A stretch of 64,000 nucleotides of DNA. Source: Cordilura impudica (lineage: Eukaryota; Arthropoda; Insecta; Diptera; Scathophagidae). The stretch lies in NCBI GenBank assembly GCA_963682025.1, contig OY821521.1, positions 97,710,854 to 97,774,853 on the forward strand, written 5' to 3'. The notes beneath the pieces were generated by a model. The model was not told the origin of the DNA. It saw only the letters and a list, made by a program, of their open reading frames with translations, and ran no database searches. Positions 36,205 through 47,527 of this stretch are shown here, one piece after another; position 1 is the stretch's first letter; the number at the start of each line of letters is the position of its first letter. Position numbers and translations under genes: made by a program.

Positions 36205-36301
36205 GAGCCGGCTGAAGAACCTTCGTGGTGCAGAATGCCTACAGTTGGCATTATAACAAGTCCGATGCATATGATAATGTTTTATGTGGATTTTACAGCT
36301 G
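36205..36301 (+). other. exon-like segment, unassigned
   Basis: A good acceptor context (GATTTTCTTTTCAG ending at 36204) and a GT (GGTAATAAC) 97 bp later, antisense to the phosphatase. The open frame reads AEEPSWCRMPTVGIITSPMH; another frame reads QNAYSWHYNKSDAYDNVLCG before a stop. No family recognised. Confidence 0.15.
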
Positions 36302-37033
36302 GTAATAACATAAAATCTGTAATTAAGTACATGCTAATATCTGATTTATGTTGAGATAAGTTAGCGTAAGAATAAAATAAGACTACGTATGTTTTCAACA
36401 CCGAATTTGATAAAGTTGAATTTTTAATTTTGTTTCTGCAATTCATTTTGTTTCAGAAACTCTGCAATTGAATTGTATGTTTGGTAACATATTCGGTTAC
36501 CGCAACAGATCTTTGAAAATTTTAAATTTTTTTTAGTGTAAAGTAAAGTTCACTGTGTGTTTTAAAGACAGTAATTTTTCAAAAACCATATTCAATCTTT
36601 ATTTTCATAAATTTATATATAATTTCTTTTTGCAATGATATTTAGAAACTTAATGCATTAAAGAGCCTTTTCAATACTACGTATAAAGTTATATCTCTTT
36701 ATCATGTATAATGGGCCAAACTGTGTTCCAATTAAACCATTTATCCGGCACCAAGTAACTCTAGAATGAAGGTGAACATTGGAAATTATAAGTGAAATGC
36801 AAAAAACAGGGATACGAAATCAGTTTAACTAAAATGGTGCAATAAAGCCAATCAAAATAATTTCAAGTCAATCAATGGTCATGGTAAATGGACCAAGTTA
36901 ACTTAAGTGTTGTAATGTTTTGGAAAATCAAACTAAAGCTACATGTGCAAAAGTAAAAAAGGACATTAGCATGCTCTACATAACAAAAATATTTAAAAAT
37001 ATATTTTATTGAAATCAAAAAAGAAAAACTTAC

Positions 37034-37210
37034 CACTATAATAGCGACTAGAGAACCAATAGTCGTTCCAGCTAAAACATCAGACCAGTGATGTTTATAA
37101 TCCGAAACACGACTTAATGCTGTATACCAGGCAATCATAATTAACGAAAATTGCAAAAAATGTCTTAATAATTTCGAGCCATGCCAAGTCATACGAGATT
37201 GTAAATACAA
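37034..37210 (-). CDS. wun: wunen-like phosphatase exon with catalytic motif 3
   Basis: A 177-bp exon coding for 59 residues, from [11 protein letters not shown] to GSLVAIIV. It lies 60 bp from the previous exon. The acceptor is CAATTTCAG before 37210; the donor is GTG|GTAAGT at 37034/37033. It has a membrane helix ([15 protein letters not shown]), then [13 protein letters not shown], an exact SRX5HX3D motif whose histidine is the phosphate-attacking nucleophile in PAP2 enzymes. A final membrane helix starts at [14 protein letters not shown]. The reading frame continues without a stop about 50 codons past the donor into the next intron, but that tail has no family resemblance. The splice to the terminal exon keeps phase 0. 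Confidence 0.9.
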
Positions 37211-37270
37211 CTGAAATTGATAGAGTTGAAATATTATTTTGTAAATATATTCCAAAGATTTTGAACATAC

Positions 37271-37450
37271 CGCTAAATAAACCATTGTATAGAATGTAAA
37301 GCTGGAATGACCACTAGGAAATGAAAGCCGGGATTCTTTCAACATACGTTCCGTTGAAGTTTTATTAGCACAACGAAAGTTTTGTATATATTTGCCGATA
37401 TTCACACTATCCGCACACGTTGTACCGTCAGGCATAACAGGTTGGCAAAC
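37271..37450 (-). CDS. wun: wunen-like phosphatase exon with catalytic motif 2 (PSGH)
   Basis: A 180-bp exon coding for 60 residues, from [12 protein letters not shown] to YTMVYLA. The acceptor is AATTAG before 37450; the donor is GCG|GTATGT at 37271/37270. It encodes the extracellular loop between catalytic motifs 1 and 2, including the cysteine pair around C12 and C27 and an NKT sequon at residues 29-31 that matches the usual LPP glycosylation loop. [12 protein letters not shown] follows, containing PSGH, whose histidine is the catalytic acid in PAP2 enzymes. An upstream ATG within the exon (PVMPDG) is internal. The reading frame runs open through the following 60-bp intron, so a naive ORF call would wrongly fuse this exon to the next. 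Confidence 0.9.
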
Positions 37451-37595
37451 CTAATTAAACAATTAAAACAACAAACTAAATTGATTAAAATTAATCTAAC
37501 TTCTAATTGTCAATTCTTTCAGTTAATAGTTTTCCAAAACAAGTAATAATAATATTCAGAAATCTATAATAGTAAACATTTTTCAGAATCAATAT

Positions 37596-38343
37596 CTGTG
37601 GTTTTCTAGAATAACCGCGTATGTCATAAAATCAAAATGTTGAGGGGAGCCAAAAAACGTTATATTTGAAATTTTGTGCTCGATATAAAGTTGTTAGAGC
37701 TTTTTATTTAACAGTCCTGTAGATATGGACAATACATACTTTATATAAAATTTTGAGTCAAAAATCTTCAGAGGAATAGATCCTAGAGAAGGACGAAAAA
37801 AAACAATATGTATATAACACTTAACGTGTGTGCAGATAAAACAACTAATGTTGAAAAAGAAAACTACCAATGCAACCACCCATGTAGATATAAGTTGTTG
37901 TTGCTTGAAAAATGGATTTTTTTTTGTTCGTCAACAAAAAGTTAACGGGGCTTAGGATGAGAATATAACAACGTATCAAGAATAATAGTGATAAAAAATA
38001 ACAGAAATAAACACACAAATTTTTATAAGTGGTTATAAACTGAAAAATAATCCAAACTTATTTTGCTTTTTTTTCATTAATAACAACGTATGTCGCTATG
38101 TGTCGTTTTCTGAGAAAATAATATGTCAGCGATCAAACGAAGGTTGACATACGTCGATAGTGCTGCAAATTAATTTAATAAACATTTAAGTTACGTCGTT
38201 ATATAAAGAAAAAACTCAGAAATGGCCAATATTTTTTTTTTTTAATTTAACACATGTAAAGAGCGTTAAAAATTAATATATTTGGTATCGTTAACTCAAA
38301 ACTGACAAAAATGGACATACGCGGTTATTCCAGAAAACCACAG
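37596..38343. mobile_element. 748-bp element with 30-bp terminal inverted repeats (family E, copy 2)
   Basis: Same family and orientation as 4939-5700. ATAT flanks both ends (37592-37595, 38344-38347), again a 4-bp duplication. Compared with copy 1 it lacks a short internal TATGTCGACAAACGTCG block. It sits only 145 bp upstream of the motif-2 exon, inside the long intron. Confidence 0.85.
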
Positions 38344-38462
38344 ATATAAAATATGCCTTTGATATTGTAGGAGGTAAATAAGAGAGGGCACTGCATTCAT
38401 TAAGTCGATTTAATTTGAGCATCACAATCTGAGAGAACAAATTTAAATGAATCGTTTGTTTA

Positions 38463-39578
38463 CCGCTATACCATTATGAAGTAAGCGTTAGTGAGTGCAT
38501 GCTAATATTTGCAACTACCAAAAATAATTCTGCGTCGACTTAGTGATGTCCCTAAAGGCCCATTTACATGATACCACTCAGTCGTATGATTTTTCGAAAT
38601 AAAAATCCGATGAAATTCATCGGACTGTCATAAAGTCGTACCGACATTATTTCTGCTGTTTAGAATAATAAGCAAATTTATTTTGAAATTTATATTTTAT
38701 TTTCACTTTCTTTGTTTTTGTTTACCATTTTTTTAATATTACCAAAAAAAAACAACTCTGGTCCGATGAAAATGGCAAGTTTTTAGAAATGTTTCAAAAA
38801 CCATCGGACTTCGAAAATGAAATCCTACAGACTGTCAATTTCATAACAAAAGCTTTTTACATTATACGACTTTTTCATAATACTCGAATTTCTGACAGAT
38901 CGTATTACAAAGTGTGATAGTGTAAACTGGCCTTAAGTCATCTGTCTGTATCGCTCTCTATCCGTCGAATAAAACTACACGTTGCAAATATAAATATCTT
39001 TTGATGAAATATAATACATAAGCTTTTATCGACCATAAGACGAACGCTATTCAAATTAGTGAAAATCGGTGCATGTTCATACCTAATCCCATTAAAAAAA
39101 CTCCTATCATACCCTCTGAAAGATTCAGATTATCACATAACATATCCATATATCGATAGAATTTGGTGTATGTGTATTTAGTATACCCACTAGTCCAAAA
39201 ATAAACCCTGATCCCGATCTTCCCTTAAATATATTAAAAAAACAAAAATTATGCATAAAATTTTTTTAAAATTTGGTTTATGTTTATGGTCATAATCGGT
39301 CTATTTTTTGATCTAATCCTCATATAAAAAAAGTGACCTTACTAAATATAGTCATAATCGGCACATTTTTTCTTTATCAAATCCTCCTATAAAAATGACA
39401 TCAGCTATAAACATTTTCGTATCTGCATGCCATAAATTAATAGCAAAATCACTAAAATTTAGTTTATGCTTATTTTCTATATCCAGTTATTTCTTCAGTA
39501 AAGTTGGATCCAAGTCCCTCTCTCAAAACGCATGGTATAGGGTATCTAGACCGACTATAATTTTCTTATTTGTTTTTT
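38463..39578 (+). repeat. R-family repeat interrupted by a MITE
   Basis: Left part 38463-38552 (TACCGCTATACCATTATG to GTGATGTC), right part 38937-39578, ending TAGACCGACTATAATTTTCT. The MITE 38556-38933 sits exactly at the CCGTCC tract. Confidence 0.75.
38556..38933. mobile_element. 378-bp MITE with TAA target duplication
   Basis: Ends AGGCCCATTTACATGATAC and (reverse complement) AGGCCAGTTTACACTATC; TAA at 38553-38555 and 38934-38936. Its interruption of an R copy confirms the boundaries. No coding capacity. Confidence 0.8.
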
Positions 39579-39654
39579 TTTTTTTTTTGTTGTTATACAT
39601 TGCAAGCAGATTTGGTGATGTTTGGTCGACCATTTGAGGTTTCATGCAAAAAAG

Positions 39655-39850
39655 TCAAATAAGAGAGTTATAGTCGATGTAGACCGACTATACGATACCC
39701 TTACCAGGAGTATCGAAAAAGGTCGTAAGTTCAAGTATAACGACATTATAAATAGATATAGAAAATAAACATATGTAAATCATTTTAAGTGGCATTGTTT
39801 TGAATTTGTGCCCTGCTAACATGATGTATTGCTGATATTTGATATTTGCT
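39655..39850 (-). repeat. R-family repeat, left part, inverted
   Basis: Starts AATAAGAGAGTTATAGTCG and contains TAGACCGACTATACGATACC, TATAGAAAATAAACATATG and AAGTGGCATTG. Together with 41285-41662 it is probably one copy split by a Tc1 element. It faces the copy ending at 39578, forming a convergent pair. Confidence 0.65.
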
Positions 39851-40194
39851 GATATATTGCTGATATATATGAATTTAACTTTTTACCAAACAAACTATCT
39901 ACTGCTTTTGGTTACTGATGAGGGTTGGTGACTCTTTCCGAACAGTTGTATAACCTGTCATGTAGAATATAGATCAATTTTTTGAAACAAATGTGCCAAT
40001 ATTTTTGCTTTATTTAAAGTAAAAACATTTGATCTTGAGCCTTAATAAATTTCATTTTATTGGTAAAGATCGACAATAAGATTTTTTATTTTTATAAAAA
40101 ATAATAAAATTAAAAAGAAAAATTTTAGAGAAAGCTAACTTTTCTATATAAAAAAAAAACAAAATGCTAATAAGCATAGTGTTGTAACTATAAT

Positions 40195-41284
40195 GGAAGA
40201 GAATTAAATTTTTTCTTATAATGTGTATTCCTTATAATGATTGCAGAAGACTGCTTATCATTTAGAAAGATTTGCACACCATACGATCATCAGCAATTGT
40301 TTAAATCCAAAGGATATGACATTCCAAAGTGTCGAAAGACAATCAAGAAAATGTGTGGGACTATGGTGATGAAATCCGCCAGCAAAACGTTAGAGAATTA
40401 TCAGAAAGAAATGCCAGTGGTGAAATATTCCGCTGACTTTCGAGGACATCTCTTAAAATTTGATTAGTAAGGAGTGATAACTGCTGGAAGATGTGTTACC
40501 TATCTTCAAAAAAAAATTCAAGATTTCAGTATTGCAATGGATAATAACAATTTCCATTATTATTCATATAAAGAAAAAACTTCATCTTCAAACAGGTTGC
40601 ACGCAATTTGTGAACGGAAGAAACCCATATGTAAGCCAATGTTAAACAGCATCATAAGGAAGAACGTCTGAAATTTTAGCGCAAATATATAAAATGGACA
40701 GATGAGTGGAAGAAAAAAATTTTCAGATGAAAAAAAAACAATATTAAACATTTTGACGGTCCTGATTTATTCTCTTGATATTGACATGATTTAAGTTCGA
40801 ATGAGATTCGCATGTCGATACGCAATTTCGGTGGAGGCAGTATTATGGTTTGGACAGCTTTTTCTGCTGTTGGAAAATAAAAAATATGTTTTGTTTGAAC
40901 AAAAATTAACAGCACAATTTTAAATGAACTTTAGGAAGAAGCTCATATGTCATTTATGGATGAAAACATGAAGATTGCATATTTCAACAAGACAATGCTG
41001 CAATTGACGTTTCAAAACAATCAAAATCGTGATTCAATTAACATAATATTCCTTTGTTGGATTTAAACTCGATGGAAAACTTGTGAGAGTACATGGCCCG
41101 TAAAGTATACGTAAATAATGTCCAGAGTCAAAATATAATGACAGTGACAGAGTTGAAACTAAAAATTCAACAAGTTTGGGATGAAATAGATTGTGATTTT
41201 CTTTAAAAAATATTAGTGGAATCTATGCCGGAGCGCATTTTTAAAGTGATACAAAGTAAAGGATCTTCAACTCATTACACTGTG
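40195..41284 (+). pseudogene. Tc1-like transposase relic, copy inside R repeat
   Basis: Plus-strand blocks in order: KKPICKPMLNSIIRKN near 40620, IKWTDEWKKKIFSDE near 40690 and FDGPDLFS near 40755. Then NFGGGSIMVWTAFSAVGK at 40825-40880, and the C-terminal LDLNSMENL, YMARKVYVNN, KLKIQQVWDEIDCDF, ESMPERIFKVIQSKGSSTHY to 41279. Stops and shifts break the frame; the third acidic residue region is LNSMENL instead of LNPIE. The N-terminal frames 40237-40467 and 40474-40671 are only weakly Tc1-like. Confidence 0.83.
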
Positions 41285-41662
41285 GAAAATTTTCCAAATC
41301 AACATAATAAACATACACAAACCCAATTTGGCCGAAATTTATATGATAATTTGGATATTATGGCAATTTAAGTCGATCTCATAGGGGTCATTTGTATGGG
41401 GACTACGTCTGAGCATGAACCGATTTTCACCAATTTCAATAGCGTTCATTCTATGGCCAATAGAATCTTATGTACTAAATTTAACCAAAATATATTCATA
41501 TTTGCCACCTGCAGTTTGATTACAAGGTTTACATGGACACACAGACGGACAGACGGACCGACAGACATCGCCTAAGCGACTCAGAAAGTTATTCTTAGTC
41601 TATCAGTATAATAAAAGTCAAAGTCATTATACCTTGACCTCATAGTGGTATAGGGTGTAAAT
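41285..41662 (-). repeat. R-family repeat, right half, inverted
   Basis: ATAATAAACATACACAAACC to GTGGTATAGGGTGTA, with CAGACGGACAGACGGACCGA at about 41540. It follows the Tc1 relic directly. Confidence 0.78.
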
Positions 41663-41777
41663 ACTGACTGTATGTTTGACTTAATATTAAAGATATCACT
41701 CACACGTTTACATCTCTTCTACTCTATTAATAAAACATAATCATACGTCCTGAATATGTAATAATTAAAAACATATA

Positions 41778-42010
41778 AGAAGATTATATTCGGTATAGAC
41801 TGACTATACGATACCTATATCATGAGTTTAGAGAAAGGGTGTTAGGTCCAACTAATTGAATATATGTAGAAAATAAACATAAGCCAAATTTTACTGGCAT
41901 TGTTACTAATTTGTTTGTAGATATGACAAAGTTCCTATCGAATGTTTTATTTATGTATGGACTGATCGTCACCATATGTGTCATTTGTTTTTTAGAAAAA
42001 CATATGGGGG
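41778..42010 (-). repeat. R-family repeat, left third, inverted
   Basis: Starts AAGAAGATTATATTCGG, then GACTGACTATACGATACC and AACTAATTGAATATATGTAG. Truncated near 42010; the sequence to about 42240 after it looks repeat-derived but has no partner here. Confidence 0.68.
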
Positions 42011-43732
42011 TTTCATGTCAAGTGCACCAACTTTTGAAACCGATGTCTTCCGATCGGGATGAAATTTGCACCAAGGTTAGTCCTATTGGGTAGTAGTTTA
42101 GACACAATTTTTCAACAAGATCGGTCAAGATCTCTCTGAGTTAGAGGGGATTAAAATTTTACATTTTGGCCAAACAGGTGTTTTTCTCATCCATGTAACT
42201 TATTACCTGTTGTTCTTACAAAATTTTCTCCCAAATAGTTTAGATAGCTATTTCTTCAATATTTCGGAAAAAAAATACTTTAAAAAAAAAAATGTTAGAC
42301 TTTTTTGCTAAATCAAAGCATTTTTTTGCCTGTTTTTTCAAAAAGGGCATTTTTTTTTCTCAGAAGAAAGCTTAAGATTTTTCCTTTAAGAACTTTTTGG
42401 TCGCTTAGTGGGATGCGAGTGGGATATCTATCAAAATAAATGTTTTGTAACTCAAGACAACGGTTTTTCAATTTTTCACAAATGCACTATTTTGAATTTT
42501 TTCCTATTTGTGTGTAAAACCTTACAAATAAAACTTATACTGAGAAACTAGACAAATTAACCTTTCCGAAGGTATGTAACATAGCTAACTAAATTTTCAT
42601 ACCTTCGATACTGTAATACCCAGAATATGTTAAACCCCCTTTCATTGCGGCTTTTTGTGTCAATCCTATAGGTGGTTTTGAGCGCACGTAATATTGAATG
42701 TGATTTTTATTGTCAAAATAGCAGGTGCCCAAGATACAAGTTTTTGTATCAGGTGGAAATATATTATGGCCATTCTCCGAAATATCAGTTTATTTATTAT
42801 TTTATGACACTTGACTTTAAAAGTGGGTGGAGAGGTAGAAGTTAAAAGGTAGATTATTTTAATATGTTGAAAAGGTAAAAAATAACAGGCTTGGCTTGGG
42901 GCTTGGAAAAAGCCCCTCAAAATGACATTTAATCACTAAAATTATAATTAAAAAAAAATAAATGTACAATTGAAGTTTTTAGTTAATAATATTTTAAGTT
43001 AAGTCAATTAAAAACATTAAAGCTTCGTTTTTTGGCCTGTTGTTTTAAGAAAGTGATGTGCGTTTATAGGAATATGTACTAGTGTATAAAGCCCTATAGT
43101 GCATAAGCATGATGACGCCACAAATTAAATCAATATTTTTATATTGCAAGTAGTTTAGCATTATACAAAAAAAGAAAGAAGAATTTACGTAAGTGTAATA
43201 AATACAAAAATATAGAAAAATCGGATTGTCGTCATATTGCGTGATCTTAAAACATAATTTATCAAAAAAATCACATATATCACTGGGACAAGTCAACCAG
43301 AATTAAATGATAGCAAATAAGTCCTATAAAGAATAAACGCTTTCAAACTACTATTAATTGTGTAAATAATCCTAAATGAAATAAGTCTTATGCAAGTAGT
43401 TTAGCAGCAGGTGTGTTTTTATGTACAGCACAATATCTGTAGTTACAGCAAATAACTATATTGCATGTGTGATTGCCAATTGCCATATGACCAGAGCTTC
43501 GAAAAATGAATTCATTTCGACTGATTTGCATTCTTATGTAAGTTTAACAAAATATAATAACTTTTTACTATATTGATCAAATTTGGTTTATTTGTGTTTA
43601 TGTTTATTTGCATAGGACCAACTTTTATTCATTATCCTGAATATATTCATTAAGTCATTCATTCAGAGATCTGTTTTAACCGCAAATATTTTAATAAATA
43701 TTTTGTATTTCCCTATCGATGCCATCGAATGT

Positions 43733-43921
43733 TTATCTACCATTTGTTGCTTGGCTATTGCTACTGTTTTTTCCCAAATAATTGACATGATTTTGTTGTT
43801 GTTTGTTATTCGGATCTAGGTTTTCAAAAGATTGTTTTCGATCTGTGCTCGCTTTTCTTTTTAATCTTTTAAGCAGCTTTTTTGTTTGCTTTTGCAACAC
43901 CTTTGCATAAAATTTCATCAC
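43733..43921 (-). other. possible small coding exon, 62 codons, basic and Gln/Asn-rich
   Basis: Reads MMKFYAKVLQKQ, then KKLLKRLKRKASTDRK and NNKQQQNHVNYLGKN to a stop. Composition is less A/T-driven than its neighbours, and the upstream minus-strand sequence (to about 44000) is CAACAAAACAAATG-like, as in fly 5' leaders. It is inside the large phosphatase intron on the same strand. An alternative first exon spliced to 37450 would lack motif 1. A GGTAGAT near the end could be a weak donor. No family recognised. Confidence 0.22.
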
Positions 43922-45014
43922 TTTTGTAGCAGAGTTGTGGAAGTGTTGTGTCGTTCATTTGTTTTGTTGTTTTTTTTTTATATTTTTCACCGTTGTATGC
44001 AAAGTCATTAGATTTTGTAGAATTGATGCCATTTGAATCCATTTCATGACTTTTATTTTTAGTTCTTTAGAATTTAGTGCAACGTTATTATTTTTTGTTG
44101 GGTACTTAATGCTTTGTAAGATACTGATCCTCAATAGTTTGAATTTTTTTGCATTGAGTTAATATGAGTGTTGTATCATTTTACAATAGTGTGAGAATAT
44201 TTATTTTTATTCTTGGGTGGCATAAGTTGTGATAAAGGAATTCGTTTCTATTGTTGGTATCTGCATTACTACAAACATATTCGTATGTACTTACATGTAC
44301 GATTAACTTGCATTTCAAATTACATCTATTGAATTCTGGTTTTCATTCATTTATTAAACTATTTTGTTTAGAAATATTGTAATGCAGGTGTGGTAGCACA
44401 TGCACGAGTATAATGAACCTTATGAAATTCTTTAATCCTAGACAATGCTAGATATCTTTATATTTATCGCACATAGTTAGGGATGACATTGTATTAATAC
44501 TATTTTCATCTATTATTTTCAAAATTAATTTTGAGAGAAATTTCAATAGCACCAAGACGAATTTGAAGAACATAATGCAAACTGCTGCTTTATGAAATGT
44601 TATCTTAGGTAGTGGGTGTTAATGTTATCAAATATACCATTTAATTTGGACAATAAATACCAAATTATGTTTTCTTTCGGAAAAAAATGTTGAGGTGTTA
44701 AAAATAGTAACACACGCAAAAAAAATATTTTTTGAAAATCGGTTGCGATAGAAAAATTTATAAGGATGATAATAATTTTCATCCAATACCACTTAAACAT
44801 AATTCTTATAAAATGGTGGTATCAAAAATTGCAAATTTGTTTTGCTTACAAAAGTCTTAATAAAAATTATTGAGTTGATTCAATTGACGCAGTTTAATTA
44901 AATCCTCTATAACATACTTCAGTACTAAATATTGTTGATTACAATAATAATTTTAATTGCAAAACCCTATTTTTAACCGAAAATGTGTTTACAGATATTG
45001 TATATATATATATA

Positions 45015-46000
45015 TTAGGGTGGCCCTTCATTATACGGAGGAAACAAAGTGTTCGAATTTAAAGTCACACACCCTAGAAATATGCGAATAGCAATAGCGA
45101 CTGAAAATTTCAAGAGTGTTTATATGGCGAAAATATGATTTTTTTCAGTTTTTGCGAAAATTTCGTTCTATAGTTTAATTTTTTCGATAAAGTTGTTCTA
45201 TGAATCAATTTCAGTATTAAGTTATCTTTTCAAAAAACTATTTATATTCAAAATCGAATAAAAACTCGCCAAGAAATAGCAAATGCCCCAGACCACTTTA
45301 GTGCCAAAAAAAAACTAGGTCGAGAAATTTGACGGAAATTTTTTCAACTTTAAGAAATTTAAATGGTGCGTGGTAAAGAAGAAAGCATATATTTCAAAAA
45401 TTCATAACTGCACTGTATTCTTAATCGGACCGGTTTCTGGCATTTCAGCCTTCATCAGCGATTTATTGAACATTGTGATAATTGTTATGTTTTAATTGAA
45501 TAGATTGTTTCTATATGAAAATTTTTTTTCTACTTTTTTTTCTAATTAATTAAAGCCATTATTTTTTTTCGGTCTCTATATCTATGAGCACGCAGACATG
45601 AAGTATTGTTTTATTACCACGTTTTTAACCTATTGCGCATGAGACCAAAGATGGAAAATTTTTTTGATAAAATTTTGAAAACTCCTTTCTTAAGTTTTAA
45701 AAAATTTCCTAAAACAAAATTTGAAAAAATGGATCTGGAACTGCAGTTTTAAATGTATGTTAGAGGTTAACTGTATGAGTTTTTAAGTGAATTCCTCTGC
45801 CAGAATTTTTTTTTTGCGGATTTCGAGAAAAATTATTTGTTTGTGAAATATTCAGTAAATGTACTCTTTCTAAATAGTTACTTTGTATCAAAAATTTATC
45901 AGTTTTCTACCTTTAAATGTTATATTTTATCTTAATAGCCTAGGGTTTCGGAAAAAAATAATATGACCCCATTAACCCTTTTGGACTTGGGCCCCAATCT
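45015..46000 (+). repeat. dispersed repeat H, copy 1
   Basis: Starts TTAGGGTGGCCCTTCAT and ends TTTTGGACTTGGGCCCC. Shares about 850 bp with 50537-51375 in the same order, including AATTTCGTTCTATAGTTTAA, AGCAAATGCCCCAGACCACT and AGCCTAGGGTTTCGG. It has an extra block of about 200 bp at 45370-45560. A TATA microsatellite abuts the left end. Short inverted ends (GGTGGCCC/GGGCCAC) suggest a non-autonomous DNA transposon; no coding. Confidence 0.78.
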
Positions 46001-46746
46001 AAAAAAAATCATATATTTTGTAGGTGCTCCTGAATTTTTAGATGCAACGCTCAAAATATAATAACCAAATGTGCAAGCCTTCCATGCTCAAAATTTGGAA
46101 TAAATCGAACAACGTTAGCCCATTCCTTGCCGAGGCCAAACTTTGAATTTGGCAAATTTAAAAAAATTAATTGTTCTAATAAACTAGATGAAACCCTTAC
46201 TATGGGTTGGGAAATAAAATAAAGCTTTGATTTTGAATCGTATAGAATTTTGTTATTTAGTATCAGATTTGAGCAATATATATATATATTGCTCATATAT
46301 ATATTTCTTTAGACAAATTGACCCACTAAAAACTTTACTTTCTATACTATTATGACATTTTTTTTTTTAAATCTCATTAAATGTGTGTATTTACAAAATC
46401 AGACCACTTAACCTTTGCAGAACCGACCTCTACACCACAAAACGAAGAAATACATAACAAAAAAAGTTAACAATATACATATACAACAAACAAAAATATT
46501 AACAAAATATTAACAAATGTTGAAAATTTACTTATTAAAAAATTAAGTTTTTAATGGGTTAATTTCCCTAACAAACTAAGTGCCCTCAAAAATATTTCAT
46601 ATTCTATCGAACTATGTACAATATATTTTTTCAAAAAACTTAAGAACATTGGTAAAGCCACTGATATATCCGGTTCTGAAAGGATTAAGTAATATATCAA
46701 AACAGAGCTTGTGACCCGTTTTTGTAAATACACACATTATATCGAT

Positions 46747-47527
46747 AATTATACCCTATACCACTATGTGGTTTGGGTATAATGACTTTGTGCTGCTGTT
46801 TGTAACTACCAAAAATATTTGACCTAGACCAATATTTTATTATACCGATCAACTCAGAATCACTTTCTGAAGCGATTTAGCGATGTCCGTCCGTCCGCCT
46901 GTTCGTCCGTCTGTGTCCATGTAAACTTTAAAATCAAACTACAGGTCGCAAATATGAATATATTTTAATGAAATTGGGTATATAAGCTTTTATCGGCCAT
47001 AGGATGATCGCTGTTGAAATTCGGTCCATATTCAGACCTAGTCCCCATACAAATGACCCCTATGAAATCGACGTAAATTGCCATAAGATCCAAATTATCA
47101 TATAGATTCAGTTAAATTGGGTTTGTATGTGTTTATTATATCCATTAATCAGTAGTCCAAAAATAAGCCCTATAGGACAATTCTTAGTCATAGGCCCCAT
47201 ATAGAGCTGCTTCACGATCTTCACTTATATCTACCAAACAACAAAAATATTGCACAGATTTTTCTCAAATTTGGTTTGTATACATTTTTCAAAATACCAA
47301 ATATGGTCAGGATCGGTCCATTTTTCGACCTATTCCCCATATGAATATAGCATCCGATATGAAATTTTTCATATCTGCAGCCAAAAAAAATAATAGCAAT
47401 GCCACTCAAATTTGGTTTATGCTTATTTTCCATATCGAATTAGTTGGACCGAAGAGATAGAGTCTCTAAACCATAGTATAGGGTATCGTATAGTCGGTTT
47501 AGACCGACTATAATTTTCTTACTTGTT
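46747..47527 (+). repeat. R-family repeat, best full-length copy (family description)
   Basis: Left end ATTATACCCTATACCACTAT; right end GACTATAATTTTCTTACTTG. Features of the family: subterminal inverted blocks CCCTATACCA/TGGTATAGGG, a tandem CCGTCCGTCC tract about 135 bp from the left end, and an almost perfect palindrome AGTCGGTCTAGACCGACT about 15 bp from the right end. Length is about 720-780 bp, non-coding. A 3' palindrome close to the end recalls Helitrons, but the last bases are not CTRR and no helicase is in the window, so class is open. The 70-codon minus frame 47221-47433 is shared with other copies that have stops. Confidence 0.85.

Larger units (their letters stand above)
27592..37033 (-). 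other. 9.4-kb intron of the phosphatase gene, repeat-filled
   Basis: The last intron, GTAAGT to TTTTAG on the minus strand. Supported contents are listed separately: GGAATATG array (28855-29360), R fragment (29950-30310), decayed MITE (30615-30790), PIF-like MITEs (32358-32641, 33766-34057), mariner-like relic (32885-33700), second array (34061-34530), minisatellite (34534-35205) and degenerate R piece (35890-36075). The stretches 27592-28800, 29400-29940, 30870-32350 and 36360-37030 are AT-rich; I see nothing further in them. Confidence 0.8.

Noticed and set aside
37034..37450. A single 187-codon phosphatase ORF through 36872-37435
   Set aside because: The 60 bp between the motif-2 and motif-3 regions has GTATGT and CAATTTCAG splice signals and no family resemblance. 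The end beyond 37034 also reads into intron, so two exons fit better.
47221..47433. Minus-strand frame similar to frames at 61107-61325 and, on the opposite reading, 2520-2756
   Set aside because: The shared peptide (RSKNGPILTIFG) comes from the R repeat. Other R copies break it with stops and shifts, so it is not a conserved gene.
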